NCBI GenBank assembly: GCA_022457065.1
Contig: JAJGBQ010000001.1
Span: 7,502,001-7,566,000 of the forward strand
Origin: Curvularia sp. ZM96
Lineage: Eukaryota > Ascomycota > Dothideomycetes > Pleosporales > Pleosporaceae
Direction of reading: 5' to 3'
DNA: 64,000 bases
Shown here: one piece after another, positions 21,637-31,676 of the stretch
Layout of the letters: each line of letters starts with the position of its first letter
How positions within the stretch are numbered: the first letter of the stretch is position 1
Translations under genes and position numbers: made by a program
Notes under the pieces: generated by a model
Seen by the model: only the letters and a program-made list of their open reading frames with translations
What the model was told of the DNA's origin: nothing
Databases searched by the model: none

Positions 21637-23586
21637 TCATCCATTGCCCAGTGAAAAGAAAGCTCTCCTCTTCTCGCGAGCTTCTTGCTCTGAAGTCCGT
21701 GACTCGTTTCTGGGCCGTCCCCGCTTCCCCTTCTTCGCTGTTGGTTTTGAAACACTAGACTGCCTCTCCGGGGCTGACAGCGGTACCGTGGACTTGACGA
21801 CTTCCTTGATTGTCTGTTTGGAAAGGCAGAAGTCGATGTGAGCGTTGAAGCTGGTATCATCTGGGGCTTGTGGGATGTTGCAGACAGGACATGGCCATTG
21901 TGCAGTGGGAGTGGTCGCCTCGCTCGCCTCTTGCTGCTCTTGTTCTTGGGACAGTCTCTCGAGCTCGTTCATCTCGTCGTTGCGCTCCTGTCTCGCGGCC
22001 TCTTCAAACTCTTCCTCTGGCCATGTTTCCCACACCTCGTCATCTTTCGAAGCTGGCTTCTTCGTAGTCGTTGTGGACGTCTTGGCAGCACGACCAAAGA
22101 AGTCGATTCCAGGCTTCTTTGTGCTGATGATATGTGTGGCTCGTAGACCCATTAGCCGTAAACGCATGTTGGGGATTTCTTTCATGAGTTTCTCCAGCAT
22201 TGGCAAGCTATATTTATACAGGTCGTCTGCTTTGTGAACAGCGAAAGGCGGCGTGGTCTGTCGTGTATGCACTTCGTATGTGTGAAGTTTGATTTTGATA
22301 CAGAGCGTCCTGCCTTTGTATTCAGTGCGTTTGAGATCGCCTTCCAGCTCTTCCGCTACGTAACGAAGCTTCTCGCGGAGAGCATCTGGAGCCTGTAACT
22401 CTTTGAAAGTGGTCTCTGTGCCAACGCTCTTCCGCTCGTAATCTTCCGCTCGTTTGATGACGGTGCGTCCAAGACCTAGATAGCACTGCATGAGAAATTG
22501 AAATGCTTTTTGGCCGAAGAGCTTCGCTAGATATGCTCGATGGGGATAGATGTCGCCGCACGTCTTCACACCTATAGCGTCAAGTTCTCGCTCAAACACA
22601 CGGCCGATGCCGTTTACCTTTCGCGTAGGCAGCGTCTTCATAAAGTCCATGATGGTCTGTCTGTCACTGGGGAGCAAGAATTGCCCATTTGGCTTGTTTA
22701 TGTTGGAGCAGATCTTGGCAAGCTTAGCGTTGGCGGCGATGCCAGCAGACACGGTAATTTTGGCCTTGTTATAGACGTCGGCACGCATCTGGCTGACGGC
22801 TTCCTCGGGAGTCATATGATGCTCCTCGCAGTATTGGGTAAGGTTGAGGTAGGCCTCGTCGCAGCTGGCACTCTCGAAGTTGGGATCATACAGGGCCAGC
22901 ACCTCGCGAACCTCTTCTGCCTTGGCCGAATACTTTGCAAAGTTCATGGGAATGCAGATAAGCTGCGGACATAGCTTCATGGCGACGAAGCCTGCCATTC
23001 CCGATCGACAGCCAAACTTCCTCGCGTGGTAGTTGCAAGTTGTGAGCACGCCCTTGCCCACAGCGAACGGAACATCTTTCAGCTCCGGTCTATCGAGCTC
23101 CTCTACTGCGGCATAGAAGGCATCGCAGTCAAGATGCACCACGACCTGACTCAGTTCCCTGCTCAGTTCCAACTCGGCGATGTATTCGTCGGCTCTACGC
23201 AGGTCGGAGGCCAGATCGAGCTTCTCCAGCTGGCGCCTCTTGGCCAGGATCTTCTCGATCTTCTCGGTGAGCACCCTGTCTTTCGCCTCTTCATTGTTGA
23301 AGAACTTGGAGCCTTTGGACGCGTTGTAGATGATCTCGGAGACTTTGGACTGGTCGACCGAGTCCTGGCCGGCCTTTGTGAGCGAGGGGCCGAGCAGATG
23401 GTACTTGAGGGACTCATGCTCGTCGTTGGCGGGCGTGCGGTCAGGCCGGGGGTGCCTGGAGGCATCGTGAGCGGTCATGGTGGTTGTGGCAGCCGGCGTG
23501 GGCAGCTTGGACGCGTCGGGCTGCTGGACGCCAGAGCCATGCTGCAGACGTGTTGCCGGTGAAGGGGCCGACCCTGCATCGCTCAT
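21637..23586 (-). CDS. polK: DNA polymerase kappa (Y-family translesion polymerase)
   Basis: Single exon, 649 residues. The N-terminal extension includes the kappa-type N-clasp region (residues about 60-145, ending YIAELELSRELSQ). The palm carries HLDCDAFYAAVE with the metal-binding Asp153, and SASCDEAYL with Asp243-Glu244, so the catalytic acidic residues are present. A helix-hairpin-helix thumb contains KVNGIGRVFERELDAIGVKTCGDIY, and a little-finger domain follows (KSVGTETTFKEL). A single UBZ4-type zinc finger lies at Cys566, Cys569, His583 and Cys587, used in the family to bind ubiquitinated PCNA. The C terminus is basic (KKGKRGRPRN), a probable nuclear localisation signal. The enzyme extends DNA past bulky minor-groove damage. 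The gene converges with the DUF8004-like gene at 235 bp and diverges from the coiled-coil gene at 24075. Confidence 0.97.
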   Translation of the reverse strand: MSDAGSAPSPATRLQHGSGVQQPDASKLPTPAATTTMTAHDASRHPRPDRTPANDEHESLKYHLLGPSLTKAGQDSVDQSKVSEIIYNASKGSKFFNNEEAKDRVLTEKIEKILAKRRQLEKLDLASDLRRADEYIAELELSRELSQVVVHLDCDAFYAAVEELDRPELKDVPFAVGKGVLTTCNYHARKFGCRSGMAGFVAMKLCPQLICIPMNFAKYSAKAEEVREVLALYDPNFESASCDEAYLNLTQYCEEHHMTPEEAVSQMRADVYNKAKITVSAGIAANAKLAKICSNINKPNGQFLLPSDRQTIMDFMKTLPTRKVNGIGRVFERELDAIGVKTCGDIYPHRAYLAKLFGQKAFQFLMQCYLGLGRTVIKRAEDYERKSVGTETTFKELQAPDALREKLRYVAEELEGDLKRTEYKGRTLCIKIKLHTYEVHTRQTTPPFAVHKADDLYKYSLPMLEKLMKEIPNMRLRLMGLRATHIISTKKPGIDFFGRAAKTSTTTTKKPASKDDEVWETWPEEEFEEAARQERNDEMNELERLSQEQEQQEASEATTPTAQWPCPVCNIPQAPDDTSFNAHIDFCLSKQTIKEVVKSTVPLSAPERQSSVSKPTAKKGKRGRPRNESRTSEQEAREKRRAFFSLGNG

Positions 23587-24074
23587 GATAAGTGGGGAGT
23601 CATCTCTCGGGAGAGGGCGACGAGGACGGGGGCCGCTAAGAGGCGAGGTGAGGACTCAGAGCGGCCATGACGCGCCTTCACGCTTGGGCCCGGACGGGCC
23701 TAGCGCGGCGTGAAACCCTTGAGGGTCAGTCAGGGCTGCTGGATGTCGTTCATCTCGCAGCAGAACCGACACCTCACGCCCACGAACCCATTCCCCCCCT
23801 CTTTTGCTGCTATCCCGCGCCCGCTGACCATGGGCTGCAATCCAATCACTCTCCATCCCCCGCCGCCGCCATTGTAGAAGTGGGGCCTTACACGTAAATC
23901 TGAGGCTGTCGTGACCCTGTAGACACCCGACACGCCAACTAGCGGCGACGGTCAACATCCATCGTCAACACCGCCCTTAGCCCGCATCCCGCCCATTGCC
24001 TCGCCCCCAGCAGGCCATGAGCTCCCTCTGCACCAGCCGCCCCGATCCCACACTATAACCCAACGCCCTGGAGA
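23587..24074. promoter_or_regulatory. Divergent promoter, polymerase kappa / coiled-coil gene
   Basis: A 488-bp GC-rich spacer between two start codons facing away from each other. No TATA box is seen in either direction, as is usual for housekeeping fungal promoters. Confidence 0.45.
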
Positions 24075-26303
24075 ATGCCCATCGAACGAACCGACCGCAA
24101 TAACCCACGGCCACTGAAGCCGACGCTCGCTAGTACCCGAACTGCCTCCGCGAAGACGCCCTTGACCCCTCGACTGGCCGTTGCCTCGTCCGCCTCTTCC
24201 ACCGTCAGCTCCTCGAGCTCCCGCACCGCCCGCACCAGCACTGGCACTGGCACTGCTTCCCGGCCTACGCTTACCGTTGCCTCCAACGACGGAGCGACCA
24301 AGCCCTTCCTCGGCACCAATGTCACGCCTCGCACCTCGTCGAGAAAGTCCCGCGGCGGCGCAGACGGCGCGTCCACTACGCCCAATGCCACCCCCAACAG
24401 TTCACGCCCAAGTTCCACGGTAGACTTTCCGCACCGGGACCACCACAGCAGCGGGCACAGTGCGGTTGGAAGCGCTGTTGGAAGCGCCGTTGGAAGGAGC
24501 GGTGGAGTTGCTGCACGACCACGCAGCACACCTGGCCCAGCCACTCATGCCACACCCACGCCGAGGGCCCCGCTGGCTAGCACGTACAACTACGCGCCAT
24601 CCGACAGTGGCTCAAGGAGAGACAACTCGCCGTTGTTCTTTCACGCCAACGATGCCCGCCCGCACGAACAACCCGCGCCAGCTCCAGCCCCTGTGAAGAA
24701 GGCACCCACTTTCTTTTATGCCGATGGACGACAGGACGACAGCCCACCCCACAATGTGCCATCCCCACCCCTATCCTCCCTAGGAAGAGCCCCATCAGAA
24801 AGCAAGTTCTTCCACGCAGATTCCCTATCTGAGCCAAGGGACCGCCCACCAATCCTCACTCCGCCACCTATTCCTACCTCCCCTGAACCACTCCCGCCCC
24901 CTGCGGCCCCTCATGGACCGTCGCTCCGGCCGCCATCTCCCACCAAGGACTGGTCACACCTCTCGTACCGCAAAGGAGCCTCACAGGTCCGGCCGGCGTT
25001 GAGTAGGGGAAGTTCGGCAAGTGCAGGTAGTACACCCATGGCCATTCTGGGTGGACCGAACACATCCGATGCTTCTGATACGACCAGGCGAAGATCGAGC
25101 ACTGCTTCCATGATCAAGCGTGGGGGGCACGTCAAAAGTTCCAGCCTCTCATCCATTGACTCTGTGTCCAGTGCGAGGAAGATATCGGCTCACGAGCCTC
25201 CCGCAATGACACCAAGCCCGTTGCATACTGAGAAGAGTGCTATCGGCAACGCATCCCCGCCTGACAATGCCGCTTCAGCCTCTCCACGGTACACTGCCTT
25301 TTCTCCACTCAATTCTCCCAAGTCAGCAAGTCCAACAAGAGGGAGCGATGCTAGAAGTGCACTGGAGGTTATGAACGAGCTGGCAGCAAATGCACGAAGG
25401 GAACGAAAAGTGCTCGATCTCGAGATCAGCAACTCATCACTTCTAGCTATCAACAGATCGTTGGAGAAAGAAGTGCGGAAACAGAAGGCTGAAATCAGGC
25501 GCTTCCGTCGCATGAGCCGAGCTGGACACTTTTCTGCAAACGCCATGAGCTCTCACGACGAGACCTCTTCCGTCAGTGCTAGTGGACTGGGAGACCTTTC
25601 CGACATGTCTGAAGAGGAGGAGACGCCTGAGGAGGAAGAAGAACCAGACAGCAGCGATTCCTCACTTGACGATAGTGCCTTGAGCCCTAGCGCTCAGCTC
25701 GAGCGGGACGAAGCGCACCGCTCGCGAGACGAGAAGCGTCTTCAGCTTGACCTTTCGAAGCACCGTGAGATGCTAAATGACAGTCAAAAGATGAACCAGA
25801 GTCTGAGAAAGTGCCTGGGATGGACAGAGCAGCTGATAAAAGATGGTCAGAAGGCACTGGAGTACAAAGTGAACGTAAGCGATGTCAAGCTAGGCGGTCG
25901 CGTACTCATATCAGAAGATGACCATGAAGTCGTCGAGACGGAAGAGTCTAAGGGGCTTCTCAGCCCCTGGAATCCGCTGCAACACGCTATGGACGCTTTG
26001 GATTCGCCATTCTTCCCAAACGCGAGCCGAGTTGTTGACCGCGACAGCGGGGTCCACTTTGATCGGTCAGAACATATCCAGCGAGGCAACGAGTCCATGT
26101 CTTCCACTCTCGACGGGCAAGGTAAATCCATGAGCCCTGACAAAGAGTTTCGCCCCCACCTCCCAGGCCGATGGGTGTCATACCAAGATTCGGGCTTGAA
26201 GCCCCATGAGGATCTCACGCCACTCGGTTCACCCTTTGAAGAGCGTATTAGGCATCTCCATGCCTCCATCGATGCTTTGGAAGCATCCAACAAGGCTTAT
26301 TAG
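24075..26303 (+). CDS. Large disordered protein with short coiled coil, unknown function
   Basis: Single exon, 742 residues. Residues 1-420 are low-complexity Ser/Thr/Pro/Ala with recurring short motifs of aromatic residues before Ala (LFFHAN, TFFYADG, KFFHADS), three near-copies that look like a repeated peptide motif. A coiled-coil segment at about 435-490 contains ARRERKVLDLEISNSSLLAI and RSLEKEVRKQKAEIRRFRRM. A strongly acidic stretch (EEEETPEEEEEPDSSDSS) follows, then a second helical part with QLDLSKHREMLNDSQKMNQS. It ends with a short helix (IRHLHASIDALEASNKAY). The coiled-coil wording feels conserved among Pezizomycotina, but I cannot name the family. Cytoskeletal or septal scaffolding is a guess from layout only. 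Confidence 0.85.
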   Translation: MPIERTDRNNPRPLKPTLASTRTASAKTPLTPRLAVASSASSTVSSSSSRTARTSTGTGTASRPTLTVASNDGATKPFLGTNVTPRTSSRKSRGGADGASTTPNATPNSSRPSSTVDFPHRDHHSSGHSAVGSAVGSAVGRSGGVAARPRSTPGPATHATPTPRAPLASTYNYAPSDSGSRRDNSPLFFHANDARPHEQPAPAPAPVKKAPTFFYADGRQDDSPPHNVPSPPLSSLGRAPSESKFFHADSLSEPRDRPPILTPPPIPTSPEPLPPPAAPHGPSLRPPSPTKDWSHLSYRKGASQVRPALSRGSSASAGSTPMAILGGPNTSDASDTTRRRSSTASMIKRGGHVKSSSLSSIDSVSSARKISAHEPPAMTPSPLHTEKSAIGNASPPDNAASASPRYTAFSPLNSPKSASPTRGSDARSALEVMNELAANARRERKVLDLEISNSSLLAINRSLEKEVRKQKAEIRRFRRMSRAGHFSANAMSSHDETSSVSASGLGDLSDMSEEEETPEEEEEPDSSDSSLDDSALSPSAQLERDEAHRSRDEKRLQLDLSKHREMLNDSQKMNQSLRKCLGWTEQLIKDGQKALEYKVNVSDVKLGGRVLISEDDHEVVETEESKGLLSPWNPLQHAMDALDSPFFPNASRVVDRDSGVHFDRSEHIQRGNESMSSTLDGQGKSMSPDKEFRPHLPGRWVSYQDSGLKPHEDLTPLGSPFEERIRHLHASIDALEASNKAY
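24462..24497 (+). repeat. Three 12-bp tandem units inside the coding region
   Basis: Three copies of GCNGTTGGAAGC (the last one ending GG) encode a run of Ser-Ala-Val-Gly repeats near residue 130 of the coiled-coil protein. It is a candidate length-variable minisatellite. Confidence 0.75.
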
Positions 26304-27518
26304 TCGCTACCAAGTTTATTTTTCTTTGTCACTGCGTACAAAACGCATACCTACTATTGTTTTGTTTTGGGATTTGCATTTTCAACTTGGCGTTCACGAC
26401 TAGAAGGATATACAGGTCTGCATTACCCCCCTTTGGCGTAAATTGGCACTATACGTCGAATGCGATTTCGGCGCCCCTACGACCATTTCCTTTGTTTTGA
26501 CCATCTTCACGGCCGCATACAACATACCTTTCTTTTTCTTATCTTTCCTCTCTGACCTCTTGAGGGAGAGAAGCACACCAATTTTGATCTTTTCGCTCAC
26601 ATTCTGCCTTGTTCTCGTCCTTTTTTTTTCTGGGGTTTCTGTCCCTCTTTTTCCACGTTAATGTCTGATCTACGGCCTATCTATTCTTCTCCCGTCTAGA
26701 ATAGGTCGATACCATTCGTCTTTGGGTGGCGAAAAATTGATTGCAAAAAAACACGAGCAAAGAAAGGAAGGAAAAAGGACAAAGGGAGAGAAAGTACCCG
26801 TTGTTGCGGTCGTTTGCATATCGATATATCTATCAGGTGGCTTTTTAATTTTTTTGCGCCGTTTGCTACTCGGCTTCGAAAACTTATTGCCGTTTTTTAT
26901 GATACCCTTTTTTCCCCTTACCCCTCTCTGTCTCTCTATTCTTTTGTGACGATCTTTTTCTGAGCTCAGCTCCCCTCACACCAAATTCCTACCCCTTTTT
27001 TTTTCTTTTCTTTTCGCTTTTGTTCTGGAAATAGATCAACACATACGTTGCGCAAATATATACGTTATATAAATAAACTTCATATGCACATGTGTTTTTC
27101 TTGCGAAAAGAAAAGAACGTTTGCAATCTTGTGGGGCGAACACCTGAGGCAGGTAGATTCCCACAGGCGTCTCATTACGAATGAGCACCACCGGATTTCT
27201 TGTGCCGGAAGTCATGTACTTCGAGCGGAAAGATAGAAAAGAAAGAGCTCAAAGATAAAGACTAATTTTTCATTCAGTACTCTGTCAAGTACGCATCCAT
27301 CCCCCATCCGCACGGAAACGCAGTGCCAGTTCAGCTGGCCTCGATCTATGGGTATACCTATTAAAAACAACAGAGTTAAGAGAGAGACAAGCCCTCCACA
27401 TGTGTCAAATTTACCTCCCATACATGCATGCCCAGATGAAAAGATGAGGGCGAAAAAGCGGTAGGAAGCATGTACACGTAAGGCATCAAAGGAAAGAAAA
27501 CTTTTGGAAAGGTTCGAC
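26304..27518. other. Intergenic between convergent genes, T-rich
   Basis: About 1.2 kb of 3' flanks. Several poly-T and polypyrimidine tracts occur (for example 26625-26635, 26996-27016). Open frames here are short and hydrophobic because of the T-rich DNA. I see no gene. Confidence 0.6.
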
Positions 27519-28694
27519 CTAAGCCCAGTAGCCCAAGAGAGCCATGAGACCTGTAGAAGAAAATGTTAGCAATGTTATGATGATAGTATGTAGTAGAAGT
27601 TCCAAACTTACCAGCACCAACAGTCATAAGACCGAAAGCCTTGAGTGTGCGGCTGACAGGGCCATTTTGCATATAAGGGCTGAACATGAACTCGTGGGCC
27701 ATGAGCTCGACAAGACCAGTGTAGATCAAGATACCCGCACTGATGGAGTCAAAGATACCGTTGGAGAGGAGGGTAGTGCGGGACTCTGGGGCAAAAGACT
27801 GGCGGACGCCGAGACCAATGGCAATGGCGATGGGGGTCGAGAGACCGTAGCCGACGCCGAGGAAGTAGGGAGTCCAGCGCTTAGCGGCAGGCCAGGGCAC
27901 TTCAGCAAGACGAGATCCGAGACCAAGGCCTTCAAACATTTGGTGGAAGACGAGGACAATGTACAGGGTGATGAACTCGTCTCCAGCAACAGCGAGCGTA
28001 AGACCAATGAAGATGGAGTGGAAGATGACGCCAAATTCGAGGATGAAGACGGCAGTGAGCTGAGCGGCGTATTCATCAGGCACGCTACCACGGGGCTGGC
28101 GGTCGGATTTGTACTCGCCCTCGGCGTTGTGCTGACGTTGGTGGCCAAGGTGGTCGTTGCCGTTGATGCTGGGGTTACGGCGACCGACTGCTTCGATGTC
28201 TTGTCCCTTGGCCTCATCTACGCAGTCACTACCGGCGTTGGATGGTGGGATAGCAGCATGAGTGTGGCTGGCATCGTGTTGGTGACCGCTGCCGAAGTTG
28301 CCATATCGCATCGTCATGAGCTCAAGGAAAAACATGAGGAAGATGGTCATGAGGGCGATGCCCTCTGGCCAAGGGTACTTGGTAATGACGCCCGTCAAGC
28401 ATTCATTGCCTAGGGCTTCATTTGCTGGTGCGAGAAGATGGATAAAAGCCGTGGCGACGATGACACCCGATCCAAAGTATTTTGCGACGAAGAAGACCCA
28501 GTTTGGTACCAGTCTGTGTCTGCTGCGCCTTGCCATGACGGGGAACACGGCACCTGTGTCTGGTTAGCGTTGTCAGACACGCATGTGTTCTTGTGGTACT
28601 GACCAAAGGTAGATGCCACGAGGATGACAAAAATAGATGAGATGCGGACGCCCATGCGCCCGTCATAGTCGTTGGAAGGTTCGCAAGTATCCAT
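27519..28694 (-). CDS. ZIP-family zinc transporter (Zrt1/Zrt2 type)
   Basis: Minus strand, exons 28694-28604, 28553-27612 and 27550-27519, 354 residues. Introns are 50 nt (GTCAGT, CGCTAAC, CAG) and 61 nt (GTAAGT, TGCTAAC, CAG). Eight helices are expected. Helix 1 starts at about residue 13; a long cytosolic loop between helices 3 and 4 carries the His-rich stretch GHQHDASHTHA (about 120-130) and a second HLGHQRQH. Helix 4 has EFGVIFHSIFIGLTLAV and helix 5 has HQMFEGLGLG, the pair that forms the metal site in the family. The C terminus (MALLGYWA) follows the last intron and ends in the membrane. The protein should import Zn2+ at the plasma membrane. Upstream CAAGGT sites suggest control by a Zap1/ZafA-type zinc-responsive factor. 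Confidence 0.95.
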
Positions 28695-28895
28695 GTTGCT
28701 GTGACTTGGGTGTTGAAAACTTTCCAAGTTTAATGATACAAGTAGAAAATATGTGCGAAAGGGGAGTTGATTGACGTGCTGGATATGACCACGGTTAAGG
28801 CGGACGGGCGTGAACTGTGGTTGACCCTGGCAGGAGATCGTCGCAAGGCTTGGGCGAAGGCTTGGATATGCACGAAAGGCTTGTTCGTGGCTCGG

Positions 28896-29218
28896 CAAGG
28901 TCGATCTTGGGCAATGACCAGCACTATATATGAAGATTTTTTGAGAGAACCAAGCACCTTGATGGCGATACGAAGATGCTTGAGGGCACTTGTCAAAGCT
29001 TGACAGCTGGAGGGGGCAGCAGAGGCGGGCGAACTACCCTAAGTGCGCAAATGTGAGGACCTTGATGGGCCGCTAGGGGGAGAGATGTCACTCGAACTCC
29101 AGAAAAGAATGTCATTCACGCCGCTCAACCAACAGCTGAAGATGGCTGTGCCGTCTAGCCGCGCAGGTCCCCGTGGGTGCTATGCCTTTTATCCGGGTCC
29201 AGAATGCGCAGACAAGGT
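28896..29218 (-). promoter_or_regulatory. Cluster of four CAAGGT zinc-response-like sites
   Basis: CAAGGT occurs at 28896-28901 and 29213-29218, and its complement ACCTTG at 28956-28961 and 29059-29064. The two ACCTTG copies sit in a longer shared word (ACCTTGATGG) that resembles half of the yeast Zap1 site ACCTTNAAGGT. CAAGGT is the core reported for Aspergillus ZafA. All lie 200-530 bp upstream of the ZIP start, around a TATATA at about 28925. Roughly 0.3 copies are expected by chance in this length. Confidence 0.45.
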
Positions 29219-30644
29219 GGGTTTCTCAGCATCCATGGTGGTGAAGTTTTGGCTGCACCGCACGTGAAATGAAGCTTGATCAGCCACAATCGCGGAAGTG
29301 GCACAGACGCTCTAGCCACAGTGTTAGTCAGCGATGATGTGCTTGACTCTTGGCGGTGGCTCCACAGGCCAGGGGCCCACTCTTTTATGGACTTTTTGGG
29401 GACTTGTGTATAGTTCATATGAGACGTCTCAACAGCACCATCACAGTCGGGTTTGGTGCCGAGGACGCGTCAACACAGTAGCAGCACATGACAGTGCTAT
29501 CCAGCGATGGCCATGTCTCTGGTTCCGGCGCGGTAGATGTTGCTGTGGAACATGTGGGTTTCTCCTCATGACGGTGTTTACGTGCAGATGCAAAACGGAA
29601 AGTTGCTGGCCGCTGTCAGTGATTCTGGCTGTGAGGAGGATCCTAGCGGACGCGGGATCCTCTTTTTATTTTTCTACATGGCAGCCAGAGTTTGTTTTTC
29701 GTGACGCGCGATGGAGAAAAAGCCGGAATCTGGCGGAGGTGGAGGCGGAGGTGGAGGTGGTTTGAGGTCTGGCGCCATGGGAAGATATTGAGGGTACAAC
29801 CATGTGCATGCACGTCGGACCCAGGGTAGCCTATCAGCAGCTCACATGTACAGGGTACATCACACCACTGAGAAAACAGCGTGAAAGAGAGGGTTGAGAA
29901 GCTGGGGGCTGGCTGCGGGGCTTTGCGGCGGTTATAGGCGGAGTACCAATTGGACGAGGGCGGCGATGGCACGACAGAGGATAGGGTCGAGGCGATCGTG
30001 CGAGGCGATTGTCAATGCACAGTGTAGGCGGCAGCTCATCGAAAAGTTAATCCCCCATCGGCGGTACCCCGAGCGAAACCGGTTTGAGGGGTGGACATGG
30101 CCACAGGCCTCCGGTGCGACGGCTTGCACGGACTGTTGTGGGGTAGGTTGCTGCGTGCTTGGCAGCATGATGGATCGATGATGTACCAAAGTACCCGTGT
30201 TGTTGTCGTGTGTGCCACACCCGGCTGACGGCTGGCCGGGTGCCATGGCAGCAATACTGAGGCCGGCCATGGCTCGCCCAATGGCTCCTCAACGTGTTAG
30301 CCAGCGAGCAGCGTCGTTGACAGCCAGTCAGCCACGAGCGGACGAGACGGTAGACGCGCAAGGCTGGTGTTCGCGCATCCCTGCCCGCTTCACCCACGCA
30401 AAGCGGGAGCCAATGGTAGCGCCCCACCGTGAGGGGCTATGACGTATCGACTCCCGATCCGGACAGCTCCTGCCGCAGCTTCACCAGGTGACCGTGTAGC
30501 TGCCTGTCGTCTCCTCTTTATAATGCTTCTCGTCTCACGGCAGCTCTCCGCTTCCAGTCTCTTTCTCTCCATCGACTGACCTCCAGCACATCCAGGCTGC
30601 TGTGAACTTGTCCAATCCTCAATCCCAATCCTACTACCGCCGCC
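29219..30644. other. Intergenic upstream of the rhodopsin gene
   Basis: The remainder of the 1.95-kb divergent spacer between the ZIP and rhodopsin genes. It holds a G-rich low-complexity run (29732-29760), a TTTATAAT box at 30517-30524 about 120 bp before the rhodopsin ATG, and several GATC/CGAT words (29993-29998 CGATCG, 30173-30178 GATCGA, 30446-30459) of the kind bound by White-Collar-type photoreceptor complexes. Open frames here look accidental. Confidence 0.4.
29732..29760 (+). repeat. GGAGGTGGAGGC low-complexity repeat
   Basis: A 12-bp purine-rich unit is repeated about two and a half times on the plus strand, in non-coding sequence. Confidence 0.7.
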
Positions 30645-31676
30645 ATGATCGTCGACAAGTTTGAGGAAATTATGAAGACGGCCCTGCCAACGGCCACCGC
30701 CTCGGTTGCGCCTATTCCCACGGTGATTCCTGGCAGCGAGCCCATCTACCAGGTTGCTGGCGATGCTGGACACAAGACCCTCTGGGTCGTCTTCGTGCTC
30801 ATGTTGATTGCCTCTGGTGCTTTCACCGTCATGTCATGGAACGTTCCCTTGGTACGTCGAAACCCAGCCAGAATCGTCCCATGCGGCGTTGGTTGACATG
30901 TCTAACCCGCCCACAGAACAAGCGTCTCTACCATGTCATTACCACCATCATCACCCTGACTGCTGCTCTGTCCTACTTCGCCATGGCCACCTCCCACGGT
31001 GTCACGCAGACCAAGATTGTCGAGCGCGAGCAGCACGACCACGTTCCCGACACCTTCACCACCACCTACCGTGAGGTCTACTGGGCCCGTTACGTCGACT
31101 GGACCATCACCACCCCTCTCCTGCTTCTTGACCTTGGTCTCCTTGCTGGTATGGCCGGTGGACACATCATCATGATGATTGTCGCCGATATCATCATGGT
31201 CCTCACTGGTCTCTTTGCTGCCTTTGGCTCCGAGGACACTCCTCAGAAGTGGGGCTGGTACACCATCTCGTGCATTGCCTTCATCTTCGTCTTCTGGCAC
31301 CTTGGTCTCAACGGTGGTGCCAACGCCAACGCCAAGGGAGAGAAGCTCCGCACCTTCTTCGTCTCTATTGCCGCCTACACTCTCGTCCTCTGGATTGCCT
31401 ACCCCATGTAAGTTTATTCTTCACTCCCAGTCATTTGACTCTTTCCTAATACTGTATAGTGTCTGGGGTATTGCCGATGGTGCCCGCAAGGTCAGCGTTG
31501 ACACGGAGATCATTGCCTACGCCGTTCTCGACGTTCTCGCCAAGGCTGGCTTCGGTGCCTGGCTCCTCATTGTCCACGCCAACATGCGCGAGAGCGATGC
31601 TGAGCTTAACGGCTTCTGGGCCAACGGCCTCAGCCGCGAGGGTGCTATCCGCATTGGTGAGGACGACGGTGCTTAA
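30645..31676 (+). CDS. Microbial (type 1) rhodopsin, proton-pump type
   Basis: Exons 30645-30851, 30917-31407 and 31460-31676, 304 residues. Introns are 65 nt (GTACGT, TCTAAC, CAG) and 52 nt (GTAAGT, CTAAT, TAG). After a 43-residue N terminus come seven helices. Helix C reads YWARYVDWTITTPLLLLDLG, with Asp130 and Asp141 at the positions of the bacteriorhodopsin proton acceptor (Asp85) and donor (Asp96). Helix G reads AVLDVLAKAGFGAWLL with Asp257 and the retinal Schiff-base Lys261. All pump residues are therefore present, unlike non-pumping NOP-1-like opsins that lack the donor acid. The whole chain is very like the Leptosphaeria light-driven proton pump as I recall it. It should move protons out across the plasma membrane in light; retinal must come from a carotenoid pathway not in this window. 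Confidence 0.98.

Noticed and set aside
27544..28413. 289-codon frame antisense to the ZIP transporter
   Set aside because: It lies wholly within the ZIP coding exons and mirrors their codon bias; no domain.
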